DNA from: Magnetococcales bacterium WMHbinv6
GTDB lineage: Bacteria; Pseudomonadota; Magnetococcia; Magnetococcales; Magnetaquicoccaceae
Assembly: GCA_002753135.1 (NCBI GenBank)
Contig: PDZV01000005.1
Coordinates: 1 to 63,547, forward strand
Length of the DNA stretch: 63,547 nt
Direction: 5' to 3'
This document shows, piece after piece, positions 55,635 to 63,547 of the stretch (within the stretch, counting starts at the first letter, position 1; each line of letters begins with the position of its first letter). The notes under the pieces are model-generated. The model had not been told where the DNA came from and made no database searches. It was given only the letters and a program-made list of their open reading frames with translations. Made by a program: the position numbers and the translations under genes.

Positions 55635-56639
55635 TTGAACACAATCAATCGACACGACTGGAGCGCCAAATTTTATTGCTTAATGAATAAGGCAAGATCT
55701 TTGTTAATGGTTGCTGATTGGCATTGGTTTAAATATCATTTTACGACAGATCCTATACATCGATTTGCTTATCATTTAATTGAAACAGTTGTTGATTGCG
55801 ATATCGTTATTAACAACAATTTTGGAGAGATTTTTCTAGATAGATTGTTGGCGATTCAGAATAGAGAAAAAAATAGAGATCACTACAATCAATTGATACA
55901 GCTGTTAGCAGAGTTAATTATTATAAAACAGTCAATTGCAATCCGCTGCGAAGAGCCAATTTATATTATTGAGCCGGTCGTAGATAGATCTATTGTCAAG
56001 TCAAAGAAGAGCCCAGACTTGTTGATTCTTTCTAAAACCATCAATATTTCAATTGAAATAAAGGCACCGTCATATCTAGAAATACAAGCATTGAGGGAAT
56101 CACCATACCAGCTTATCAGTAGATTGCCATTTACACCGCAGGAGAGAGCTGATCTTTTTGGTTCCAATGTAACTCTGCCAAGGGATAATGCAGTAAAAGA
56201 TTTTTTGATTAGTGCAGATGAAAAATTTGCAAATATTAAGAAAAAATATGATTGCTTATCATTATTAGTTATTGTTTGGGATGATTACGTCCAGGAAGTG
56301 ATATCCTGTTTGACACATGAAATGTCAGGGCTATTAACACAAAATAGCTTTGCAAAAGATAGAGACGGCACTCCCCTTTTATACAATAATATAGATGCAA
56401 TAATTGTTGTTAGACAGCTACATTATATTGCCTGTTGCGCTGGAGACAAAATGTTAGATAGAAAGAATGGTTTTGATTTTGGAGATATAAATTCCGTACC
56501 AAATATTTTTATCGGAAACAATATCAAAGAGATAAACAGTATAATTATAGAACCATTTAGAGTTATATCGTTAAGCGATGAATTTGCTTCTAATTTTGCA
56601 GAACACACACCTATGGATTTGATAATATGGTTGCCATAG
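55635..56639 (+). CDS. Putative PD-(D/E)XK nuclease-like protein of an AT-rich accessory island
   Basis: 334 residues. GC content is visibly far below neighbouring genes, indicating recent acquisition. The TTG start at 55635 has GGAG 7 bases upstream; the next ATG is at 55683. A segment at about 127-143 reads SPDLLI...INISIEIKAP, the D-(x)n-ExK pattern of PD-(D/E)XK nucleases, preceded by a helical N-terminal half. No partner methyltransferase or helicase is present. It may be a solitary restriction- or defence-type protein; the fold assignment needs structure prediction. It lies between a broken toxin-antitoxin pair and a broken transposase. Confidence 0.6.
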   Translation: MNTINRHDWSAKFYCLMNKARSLLMVADWHWFKYHFTTDPIHRFAYHLIETVVDCDIVINNNFGEIFLDRLLAIQNREKNRDHYNQLIQLLAELIIIKQSIAIRCEEPIYIIEPVVDRSIVKSKKSPDLLILSKTINISIEIKAPSYLEIQALRESPYQLISRLPFTPQERADLFGSNVTLPRDNAVKDFLISADEKFANIKKKYDCLSLLVIVWDDYVQEVISCLTHEMSGLLTQNSFAKDRDGTPLLYNNIDAIIVVRQLHYIACCAGDKMLDRKNGFDFGDINSVPNIFIGNNIKEINSIIIEPFRVISLSDEFASNFAEHTPMDLIIWLP

Positions 56640-56872
56640 AATTCCAAGTGGGGGAATTCGAGGGACACCCACCTGCATTCCTCTGCCATAGTGAATTGAG
56701 TAGACTGTTCGGCATTCTCCCCACACGACGTCCAGCATCAAGCCCCGTTTAAGAAAAGGACCGTTGATGCCACCCTTCCGGTGAATCGAGGGACTGTCTT
56801 GCCCCCGGTTGCCTGGAAACGGCAAGTTTCGGATAATCACCCGAACAACCGACAAGAACAGGAGGAGAGAAC

Positions 56873-57236
56873 ATGGCTCAAGCATCCAATTTGACCCCAG
56901 AACAGCGCACAGAGATTGTATTGGCTTTGTTGCGGCGAGAAGAACCGGCGTCTATACTGGCTCGCCGTTATGGTGTCAGCACAAAAACCATTAGCCAATG
57001 GAAGGATGACTGGCCATTGCCGTCAGAGCCTGGACGCCTATCAAGAGGTTTACAACACAATCAGGCCGCATTAGGCCTTGAGGCCGGAGAGTGGTGGCGA
57101 TCCGGTCACTCCAGCAGACGTCTATGCTGGTGGGGTCTCCATCACGATTCCGAAGTGGCGGCACTGGGCCAAGGCCGCCAAGAAAAAGCTGCAAGAAATG
57201 ATGGATGCTGATGCAGACAAGGATCTGGCGGCATGA
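56873..57236 (+). pseudogene. Internally deleted integrase-core transposase
   Basis: The first 43 codons form an intact helix-turn-helix of a transposase (LTPEQRTEIVLALLRREE, RRYGVSTKTISQWKDDW). At about 57010 the sequence jumps, in a different frame, to the C-terminal end of an rve integrase-core transposase (SLDAYQEVYNTIRPH). A TAG follows where Gln is expected before ALRPE, then VYAGGVSITIPKWRHW and a natural-looking end at 57236. The catalytic DDE core is missing. It has at least three disabling changes. Confidence 0.75.
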
Positions 57237-57246
57237 CCATCATGGA

Positions 57247-57297
57247 CATGAAACCAATCCGGCCTTTCCGTGTCCAGTCAAACAGGGAGCCAAGACA
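57247..57297 (+). repeat. 51-bp dispersed repeat, copy B
   Basis: Near-identical, inverted copy of 252-302 (one mismatch), starting 11 bp after the end of the broken transposase. Confidence 0.8.
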
Positions 57298-57478
57298 TAC
57301 CGCCCCTAGCAGACAGAGGCAGGGGGTGGTGAATAGTTACATCTCGCGGAGCTTTGTTCATGCTGTTTGCCACCACAATTATGGCGGTGAATGAGAGTGC
57401 TGGTGCAGGATCACAGCCGTCGGGCGAAACAGAAGCGGGCTCCGCTGGGGGCATCCCAGCAAGCTGTGCGGATAAGAA
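57298..57478. other. Gap between mobile-element debris and the DUF5675 gene
   Basis: No gene, RNA or clear regulatory structure is recognisable in this stretch of about 180 bp. Confidence 0.3.
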
Positions 57479-57988
57479 TCAGCTTGCCGGTACACACCCT
57501 TCTGCCCATTGATATTGGACGGTAATCGGTTCGGAACCGATACATTGCACCAGTTGCTGCAAGGTGGTGCGGCTGTCGAGAATGGCAATCTGCGATTGGC
57601 CATTGCCATTGTTCAACAGGCCGAAACTTTTGCCAACCAGGGTACACCCCTGCACGTCCGTTTTGTAGCCGAGCGCACTGTCCCCGGCAAAATTGCCGGG
57701 ATGAATCAGGCAGTCGGTACGTCCGTTTTTATCCTCCAAACGCAACACCTGGCGGCGAAAACGTCTGGAAAACCAGATAATGGCTGGGTAACTGTCGCTG
57801 CAGATACAGGAGATGGATTTTTGATTATCGCGCCAGGGCAGCTCAAAGGTTTTGCAGCGAAAAATCTTCCCTGCCTCATTGATGGCCAACAGTTCACCGG
57901 GAGTGCCGCTATCTTGCGAGGCGCTGCGGGTAATAATAATTTGCAATTCGGATCTCGTTATCGGTATTACAAAGTCATGTGATGGCAT
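57479..57988 (-). CDS. DUF5675-family protein
   Basis: About 169 residues from ATG 57988; a TTG at 58027 would add 13. The sequence follows the DUF5675 pattern: CKTFELPWRDNQKSISCI, then a segment ending in LIHPGNF and GYKTDVQGCTLVG. The family's Cys, His and Gly-Cys positions look retained. DUF5675 proteins are often phage- or mobile-element-associated and their activity is not known to me. It lies at the right edge of the accessory stretch, reading back towards it. Confidence 0.75.
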   Translation of the reverse strand: MPSHDFVIPITRSELQIIITRSASQDSGTPGELLAINEAGKIFRCKTFELPWRDNQKSISCICSDSYPAIIWFSRRFRRQVLRLEDKNGRTDCLIHPGNFAGDSALGYKTDVQGCTLVGKSFGLLNNGNGQSQIAILDSRTTLQQLVQCIGSEPITVQYQWAEGCVPAS

Positions 57989-58191
57989 ACCAGGTGTGCC
58001 AAAGAGAAAGCGCTTGCAAGAAAGCAAGCAGATTCAATATAATATGGCTACTGTAGCATGATTAATACCCTGTTTTCAAGGAAGACCCAAGCGTTAGCCG
58101 TTTTCCTGCCACAGTGGGATGCCAACACCCTCTCCACAAGGGAAATCATCGAAGGCTTATTCACTTGCCATGATAGGAGCTTGTTTTATCT

Positions 58192-60771
58192 TTGGATATC
58201 TGTCTGCCTTCTCACACCCGTGCAACCCGTCGCCAAGGGAAGCTGTTTCCCGCGTTGAACCGCTACCAAAGCCAATGGTTTTTGTTGATTGGGGCAATTC
58301 TGTTGATGTTTGCTGTTGTTCTCGTGCTGTTTGAGCAACAATATCAACAACTGCACCGACAAGAACGAGAGCGACTGGCTGCCCAGGCGCAAGTGATTGA
58401 CCACAATCTGGTCCGCCAATTGGCGTCGGTCTATGAGGTGTTGCGTTACCTGCGGGTTGAAGTTCCCCGTTGGCAACAGCTGTCCGATTGGCAAAATGAA
58501 TTGCAAAACCATTTGCAATTATTATCACTTGCCATGCCTGGAGTGCGAACCCTGATTTTTTTCGATCCAAATGGTAACGCCATCTCCTCCAATCGCCGCG
58601 AAATTATCGGAAAAAATTTTGCCTACCGGGAATATTTTCAAAGAACAAAACAGTTAAATAATCCAGATATATTAACGCTTTCTTCCCCTTTCACAACTGT
58701 ATCCGGCATCTGGTCTTTGAATCTTTCTCTTCCCCTGCAAGATGACAACAAAGCGTTTGTCGGCATGTTGAGCGCCAGCCTCGACTCCAGTTATTTCAGC
58801 ACTCTGTTATTGTCGGTGCTTTATGCACCGGATATGTTAAGCACCATCATCCATGAGGAGGGCACACTCTATCTGACTGAACCCGGCAAAAAGGAACTTT
58901 CGGGACGTCCTATGCGTCAACCCGGCACTTTTTTGACGCAACATTTGGCGAATGGCCAACAACAAAGTGTTTTTTCAGGATTTTCCACATCTTTGCAGCA
59001 GGAACGTCTGGCCATTTTTCGCACCATCCAAGACGATTCATTGCCTTTGGATCGTGCCTTGATTGTGGTAACCAGTCGACTGCTCTCGGCTTTGGAGAAA
59101 CCGCTTTACCAGCAATTTTTCTTGCAAATCGGCCTGCTGCTCCTGACCAGTTTGCTGCTTTGCCTGGGACTTTTGTTTTATCAGCGTCGGCAACAGGCCA
59201 TCGAAAAAGAACGTCTGGCCAATGAACAACGCTTGCGCCAGGAACGGGATTTTGTGCGACAGATGATCAATGCCTTGCCAGGAATGTTTTACCTGATCGA
59301 TCTGTCTGGTCGTTTTCGACTGTGGAACAAGGCGTTGGAAGAGGCAACCGGTTTTTCGAGTCAAGAGGTGGAGTTGGCTTCTGCACTGGAATTTTTCCAG
59401 GGAGATGAGCAATCCTTGATTGCCGAGCGGATTCAGGTGGTGTTTCAGCAAGGTTTTGCCACTGCCGAAGCCTCTGTTGTGCATCGCAACGGCAGCGCCA
59501 CTCCCTACTATTTTGTCGGTCATCGGGTTGAAGCGGAAGGCGAACTGCTGCTGATCGGCATGGGACTGGATATTTCAGAACGCAAGCGCATGGAGGTTGC
59601 TCTGCAACAGGCCAAAATGGCTGCCGAAGCGGCCAACCAGGCGAAAAGTGAATTTCTCGCTGCCATGAGCCATGAAATTCGCACACCGATGCAGGTGGTG
59701 ATTGGCATGGGTGACATGTTGCTGGAGGCCGGTTTGCATGCACAAGAACAGGCCTATGTCCGCAAACAGCAGAGTGCTGGCAACGCTTTACTGGAACTGA
59801 TCAATCAAATTCTTGATTTGGCCAAAATTGAATCTGGTCATATGCAGCTACAAGAACAGGCCGTCGATTTGCCCGCCCTGTTGCAAGAGTTGATCCTCTT
59901 GCTGCAGGATGTGGCAAAGGGCAAGGCACTGCAACTCAACTTGCAGGTTGATCCGCAACTGCCGATATGGCTGCTGGCCGATCCTTTGCGGCTGCGTCAG
60001 GTATTGTTCAATTTATTGAGCAATGCCATCAAGTTTACCGAGCAGGGTTCCATCCGTTTGACTGCGGTAAAAGAGGATGAAGAACGCCTGTTATTGACCG
60101 TAGAAGATACCGGCATCGGTATCGAGGCTGCCCATTGGGAGCAAATTTTCGACCGCTTTTCGCAGGCAGACTCCAGCATCACCCGTCGTTACGGCGGAAC
60201 CGGCCTGGGTTTGGCCATTGCCCGGCAATTGGTCCAATTGATGGGGGGAAGCATTACCATGCACAGTGTCATGGGTGCGGGCAGTACCTTCCGAATATTC
60301 TTGCCGCTGCGTCCGACGACGGCACCCTTGACACCTGTCATCCCCTTGCCGCATCTGGCAGAACGCTCCTCCCCTGCTTTGACAATTCTGCTGGCCGAAG
60401 ATACGGAGGACAATCAACTATTGATACAAGCCTTTCTGAAACATACGCCCCATCGCTTACTGTTTGCTGTCAATGGCCAAGAGGCGGTACGTCTCGTCCA
60501 AGAGCAGACAATTGATCTGGTATTGATGGATGTACAGATGCCGATCATGGATGGCTATACCGCCACCCGTTTGATCCGCCAGTGGGAAGCCGAACAGCAA
60601 CGTTCTGCCTTACCGATCATTGCCTGCACGGCCCATGCTTTTGAAGGCGAGGCCGAGCGCAGCCGACAAGCCGGTTGCAACCAACATTTGAGCAAACCGA
60701 TCAAGAAGCGCCAGTTGTTGGAAGTGATTGCCCAGCATGCCCAACAGATTACGGCTGAATCAATACCTTGA
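58192..60771 (+). CDS. Membrane hybrid histidine kinase (Cache-PAS-HisKA-HATPase-REC)
   Basis: Up to 859 residues. The first in-frame candidate is TTG 58192; later TTG codons (for example before LNRYQSQW) are possible because no ATG precedes TM1. TM1 (about 30-48) and TM2 (about 315-337) bracket a dCache-like sensor with the YREYFQRTK motif. PAS (about 355-465), HisKA with His494 ([17 protein letters not shown]), HATPase ([21 protein letters not shown]) and REC with Asp780 ([14 protein letters not shown]) follow. It has no Hpt, so phosphotransfer must go to a separate protein. Confidence 0.9.
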   Translation: MDICLPSHTRATRRQGKLFPALNRYQSQWFLLIGAILLMFAVVLVLFEQQYQQLHRQERERLAAQAQVIDHNLVRQLASVYEVLRYLRVEVPRWQQLSDWQNELQNHLQLLSLAMPGVRTLIFFDPNGNAISSNRREIIGKNFAYREYFQRTKQLNNPDILTLSSPFTTVSGIWSLNLSLPLQDDNKAFVGMLSASLDSSYFSTLLLSVLYAPDMLSTIIHEEGTLYLTEPGKKELSGRPMRQPGTFLTQHLANGQQQSVFSGFSTSLQQERLAIFRTIQDDSLPLDRALIVVTSRLLSALEKPLYQQFFLQIGLLLLTSLLLCLGLLFYQRRQQAIEKERLANEQRLRQERDFVRQMINALPGMFYLIDLSGRFRLWNKALEEATGFSSQEVELASALEFFQGDEQSLIAERIQVVFQQGFATAEASVVHRNGSATPYYFVGHRVEAEGELLLIGMGLDISERKRMEVALQQAKMAAEAANQAKSEFLAAMSHEIRTPMQVVIGMGDMLLEAGLHAQEQAYVRKQQSAGNALLELINQILDLAKIESGHMQLQEQAVDLPALLQELILLLQDVAKGKALQLNLQVDPQLPIWLLADPLRLRQVLFNLLSNAIKFTEQGSIRLTAVKEDEERLLLTVEDTGIGIEAAHWEQIFDRFSQADSSITRRYGGTGLGLAIARQLVQLMGGSITMHSVMGAGSTFRIFLPLRPTTAPLTPVIPLPHLAERSSPALTILLAEDTEDNQLLIQAFLKHTPHRLLFAVNGQEAVRLVQEQTIDLVLMDVQMPIMDGYTATRLIRQWEAEQQRSALPIIACTAHAFEGEAERSRQAGCNQHLSKPIKKRQLLEVIAQHAQQITAESIP

Positions 60772-61705
60772 GAGCCCCTTTTTGCCGGGCATGGGTGATG
60801 GCCTGCGCGGCCTGCTCGAGAGGATAACAGGCAGTGATCAACGCTTGTATCGGCAGCGGCTGCTGTTGCAGAAAAGCGATGGCTTTGGCAAAGGGCCCGC
60901 ACCGGGAACCGATGATCTGAACTTCGCGCACCACCCAGTCGGCAGGCTGCAGCGGGATGGCAGATGGCAAGGTGCTTTTCAAAACAATCCGTCCACCTGG
61001 TTGCACCTTGCTCAAGGCGAAGCCAAGCCCCTGCCCCGAGCCGCTGCACTCAATCATGGTATAAAAAGAGAGGTTTGCAGGTATCTCTTCCGGCAGATAA
61101 TAGGCTTTGAGTGTGGCAGGCAGCAAAGGCTGGTGTTCTGGATGGTGGCCGATGACAGTCAGATCACAGCCGCTGGCAGCCAGCACATGGGCCACGAGAA
61201 TTCCCAGGCGACCATCACCCACCACAGCAACCGGTTCGCCTGCGGTCAGATGAATCTGCTCGCCGATACGCAACGCGGCGGCCAATGGTTCCACCAACAC
61301 CCCCTGTTGGTCGCTCAGGGAGGCAGGTAAACGGTGCAAATTGGCCAGCGGCAGGGTGCAATAGTCGGCAAAAACACCATCCCGCTTGCTGATCCCCAAA
61401 ACGGTGCGTTGCGGGCAATGGTTGGCGGAGCCGCAACGACATTGGGCACAGAGACCACAGCCACAATTGATTTCGCCGACAATCCGCGCTTGCAGCCAGG
61501 AAGAGTCGGCACAGGCAACCACCTCACCGACAAATTCGTGGCCAAGAACCCCCTGAAATCCTTTGTATCCCCGCAAAATGGCCAGATCGGTGGCACAGAT
61601 ACCGGCCAGCTTGATTCGAATCAGGGCTTCGTGCGCTGCCGGTTGTGGCGTGGGATAGGATTCCAGCAACTGCAACTGCTGTTCATGAAAGCGCAAGGCA
61701 CGCAT
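60749..61705 (-). CDS. Zinc-dependent medium-chain dehydrogenase (MDR family)
   Basis: About 318 residues from ATG 61705; a longer frame overlaps the upstream phosphoesterase. The alcohol-dehydrogenase-like N-terminal domain has a catalytic Cys in GICATDLAIL, GHEFVG, and a structural zinc lobe CGCGLCAQCRCGSANHC. The Rossmann part has VAVVGDGRLG. This matches the threonine/sorbitol dehydrogenase-like MDR branch oxidising an alcohol with NAD(P). The substrate is unknown. Its 3' end overlaps the convergent kinase gene by about 23 bp. Confidence 0.88.
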   Translation of the reverse strand: MRALRFHEQQLQLLESYPTPQPAAHEALIRIKLAGICATDLAILRGYKGFQGVLGHEFVGEVVACADSSWLQARIVGEINCGCGLCAQCRCGSANHCPQRTVLGISKRDGVFADYCTLPLANLHRLPASLSDQQGVLVEPLAAALRIGEQIHLTAGEPVAVVGDGRLGILVAHVLAASGCDLTVIGHHPEHQPLLPATLKAYYLPEEIPANLSFYTMIECSGSGQGLGFALSKVQPGGRIVLKSTLPSAIPLQPADWVVREVQIIGSRCGPFAKAIAFLQQQPLPIQALITACYPLEQAAQAITHARQKGALKVLIQP

Positions 61706-61710
61706 CGGAT

Positions 61711-62577
61711 TCAAACAGGAGCCAGTGCTGTCGCCGACAAAGCTCCCCCCGCTCGCACCGGTTGAATGCTGCGACAAAGCCCATCCTTCAGGGAGAGGCG
61801 GACCACACTGCCGCACAGTGTCCCCTCCTCTTGTGCCTGTTCAAAGTGAGTCGGCATCTGCCGCAGAAAACGGGGCATCACGCTTTCCGCCTTCATGCCG
61901 ATGATCGAACGATAGCAACCGGTCATGCCCACATCGGTTTGAAAGGCGGTGCCATGCGGTAAAATCTGCTGATCGGCGGTGGGAATATGGGTATGGGTTC
62001 CCAGCACCGCCGATACCCGGCCATCGAGATGATAGCCCATGGCCCCTTTTTCTGAGGTGGCTTCGGCGTGCATATCGACGATGATGGCATCCACATCACG
62101 ACCCAAGCGAACTTTTTCCAAAAAATGGTCAGCTGCCTGAAAAGGACAATCCAACGCATCCATGAACACCCGACCAGAAAGATTCAACACCGCCACCCGG
62201 CGACGACTGCGCGTTGTGTAGAGTACAAACCCTTTACCGGGTGCCCCGGCAGGATAATTCAGAGGGCGCAACAGGCGGTTGGTGCTGTCGAGATAGGAAA
62301 ATATCTCTTTGTATTTCCAGATATGGTTGCCAGAGGTGATCACATCGACCCCGTTATGCAGCAATTCATCGGCAATGGCCGGGGTGATACCGATGCCTCC
62401 GGCACTGTTTTCTCCATTAACAATAACCATATCTACGGAAAAATTCTGTTGCAGGGTGCCCAGATAACGATCCAGAGCCCGCCGACCACTCTTGCCAAAC
62501 AGATCGCCAATAAACAGAATGGTCAGCATTTCCTCTTGCGACGCCTTCAACTGGGAGAGATTTTCTGTTAAATTCAC
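61711..62577 (-). CDS. YmdB-family metallophosphoesterase (TIGR00282)
   Basis: About 288 residues from GTG 62577 with AAGGAG 6 bases upstream. Family members usually start at MLTILFIGDLFG (ATG 62529), which would give 272 residues; both are possible. Metal-binding motifs are GDLFG, NGENSAGG, SGNHIWK, DMHAEATSEK and GTHTHIPTAD, all in order. YmdB-type enzymes hydrolyse 2',3'-cyclic nucleotides and other cyclic nucleotides. It is followed 5 bp later by the dehydrogenase. Confidence 0.9.
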   Translation of the reverse strand: MNLTENLSQLKASQEEMLTILFIGDLFGKSGRRALDRYLGTLQQNFSVDMVIVNGENSAGGIGITPAIADELLHNGVDVITSGNHIWKYKEIFSYLDSTNRLLRPLNYPAGAPGKGFVLYTTRSRRRVAVLNLSGRVFMDALDCPFQAADHFLEKVRLGRDVDAIIVDMHAEATSEKGAMGYHLDGRVSAVLGTHTHIPTADQQILPHGTAFQTDVGMTGCYRSIIGMKAESVMPRFLRQMPTHFEQAQEEGTLCGSVVRLSLKDGLCRSIQPVRAGGALSATALAPV

Positions 62578-62622
62578 CACCATCTCCTTGGTACGTTACA
62601 GCTTATTACAGGATAGATTCCA

Positions 62623-62874
62623 TTGGCACGAATACTCTATTTTGCCTGGGTGCGAGAAAAAATCGGTAGCCCGGAAGATCGTTTCACCCTGCCCCAGTCC
62701 GTCGACTCGGTGGAACGGTTGTTGGCACACCTGCGGGCAAAAGGTGAACCCTATCACTCGGTACTGGCCGATACGCAATTGCGGGTTGCCGTCAATCAAC
62801 GCTACGCGCAAGCTTCCGATGCGCTAACCGATGGAGACGAAATTGCCATTTTTCCTCCGGTGAGCGGCGGATGA
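62623..62874 (+). CDS. moaD: Molybdopterin synthase small subunit MoaD
   Basis: 83 residues with the ubiquitin-like fold of MoaD: FAWVREKIG near the start, DGDEIAIFPPVSGG at the end. The C-terminal Gly-Gly is activated as thiocarboxylate to donate sulfur to molybdopterin. TTG 62623 has AGGA about 9 bases upstream. It overlaps mobB by 4 bp. No moaE gene is visible in the window. Confidence 0.93.
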   Translation: MARILYFAWVREKIGSPEDRFTLPQSVDSVERLLAHLRAKGEPYHSVLADTQLRVAVNQRYAQASDALTDGDEIAIFPPVSGG

Positions 62875-63395
62875 ACCCTTCGCCGACACCGGTTCTCGGT
62901 TTTTCTGCAGCCAGCGGCACCGGTAAAACCACTTTAATGGCTGCAGTTATCGCCCATTTACACCAGGTCGGTTTACGGGTGGCTGCCATCAAACACGGTC
63001 ACCATCCCGCTGACCCGGATATGCCCGGCAAGGATACCTTTCGCTTCCGTCAGGCCGGGGCAGCTACCGTTCTTTTTGCTTCGCGAGAGCGTTGGTTTTT
63101 GATCCAGGAGTTGCGCGATCAGGCAGAACCAACACTGGCAGAACAGGTCAACTATCTGCCGGGGCATGATTTGATTTTGGTGGAGGGGTACAAAAACGAG
63201 GCCCATCCCAAAATTGTTGTCCACCGTTTAGCCAGCGGTTCGGCCAGCCTGCACGATCAATTGCACCATGTCATCGCCGTGGTTACCGACGATCCGCAGC
63301 TGAAAACCACACTGCCACGCTTTGCTTTGGACGATACAGCGGCCATCGCGCAGTTTATCTGCGACTATTTTGGCCTGCGCACACAATCTATTTGA
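62871..63395 (+). CDS. mobB: Molybdopterin-guanine dinucleotide biosynthesis protein MobB
   Basis: 174 residues with a P-loop GFSAASGTGKTTLM at 10-23, IKHGHH and a VEGYKNEAHPKI motif typical of MobB. It supports attachment of GMP to molybdopterin with MobA. The start overlaps the moaD stop (ATGA), so they are translationally coupled. Molybdenum cofactor supply would fit a respiratory organism with nitrogen-oxide enzymes. Confidence 0.93.
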   Translation: MNPSPTPVLGFSAASGTGKTTLMAAVIAHLHQVGLRVAAIKHGHHPADPDMPGKDTFRFRQAGAATVLFASRERWFLIQELRDQAEPTLAEQVNYLPGHDLILVEGYKNEAHPKIVVHRLASGSASLHDQLHHVIAVVTDDPQLKTTLPRFALDDTAAIAQFICDYFGLRTQSI

Positions 63396-63547
63396 ACTGA
63401 TAAAACGCACGGTTCAAATATTCGACGACATTGGCTTCATCTTCCGGCCACCACAGGGTATTCAGTACCTGCTGGTTGCAAAAGGCCACCTGCGCTTTCA
63501 ATTTTTCCAGTGAATCGCGGCGTCCTTTACGGGTATAGATATCATAG
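63388..63547 (-). CDS. Partial hypothetical protein cut by the window edge
   Basis: Only the last 52 codons are visible (YDIYTRKGRRDSLEKLK... NRAFYQFK, stop TAG at 63388-63390). The frame is open to the edge and protein-like (WWPEDEANVVEYL). It converges on mobB with an 8-bp overlap. I do not recognise the family. Confidence 0.65.
   Translation of the reverse strand, partial: YDIYTRKGRRDSLEKLKAQVAFCNQQVLNTLWWPEDEANVVEYLNRAFYQFK

Overview
The window reads as a chromosomal segment of a Gram-negative proteobacterium with respiratory multihaem cytochromes, type IV pili and an unusually dense signalling inventory. It holds six hybrid or sensor histidine kinases, three chemoreceptors, one HD-GYP response regulator, a response regulator with a kinase-like ATPase output domain and a very large cyclic-nucleotide-binding protein. 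The signalling load, a putative sulfur globule protein, CZB and haem-c chemoreceptors and a MamB-like cation transporter would suit a sulfur-oxidising, possibly magnetotactic lineage such as Magnetococcales. That placement is inference only: there is no rRNA or marker gene here to test it.

Layout. Positions 1-353 hold decayed insertion-sequence debris. Positions 686-2843 carry an octahaem hydroxylamine-oxidoreductase-type cytochrome and a monohaem cytochrome c. Positions 3206-13182 (minus) are a compact type IV pilus operon, fimT-pilV-pilW-pilX-pilY1-pilE-pilQ. Two chemoreceptors follow (13373-16968): one has a periplasmic c-haem motif, the other two tandem zinc-binding CZB modules. A TetR regulator (minus) then faces a seven-gene plus-strand unit, 17794-31763: PotD-like binding protein, sensor kinase, FIST/NosP-like sensor, hybrid kinase, HD-GYP regulator, di-haem peroxidase and a second hybrid kinase, with gaps of at most 30 bp. 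A convergent minus-strand pair (hybrid kinase plus REC-ATPase) ends this block.

Positions 36328-38380 hold an RcnB/CigR-like protein, a Gly/Tyr-rich sulfur-globule-like protein, msrA and a decayed recombinase-like fragment. Positions 38483-42442 form an apparent redox operon: DnrO-like periplasmic protein, flavin/2Fe-2S reductase, cytochrome b, membrane-anchored octahaem cytochrome and CDF transporter. A His-rich small protein follows. This could pass electrons from NAD(P)H across the inner membrane to periplasmic haems. Positions 43676-48227 carry an HBM chemoreceptor, trxC, yaaA and a soluble paralogue of the reductase. A soluble hybrid kinase then diverges from a 1200-residue protein with two cNMP-binding domains.

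After tRNA-Ala (54500-54575) comes an AT-rich accessory stretch: a broken toxin-antitoxin pair, a putative PD-(D/E)XK nuclease, a deleted transposase and a DUF5675 gene. The right end returns to core-like genes: a Cache/PAS hybrid kinase, a zinc dehydrogenase, a YmdB-type phosphoesterase, moaD, mobB and a gene cut by the window edge.

Common thread: haem-, NO-, peroxide- and metal-related sensors sit next to the electron-transfer proteins they might monitor, with chemotaxis, c-di-GMP turnover and pili as likely outputs. These links are inferred from gene order and domain content.
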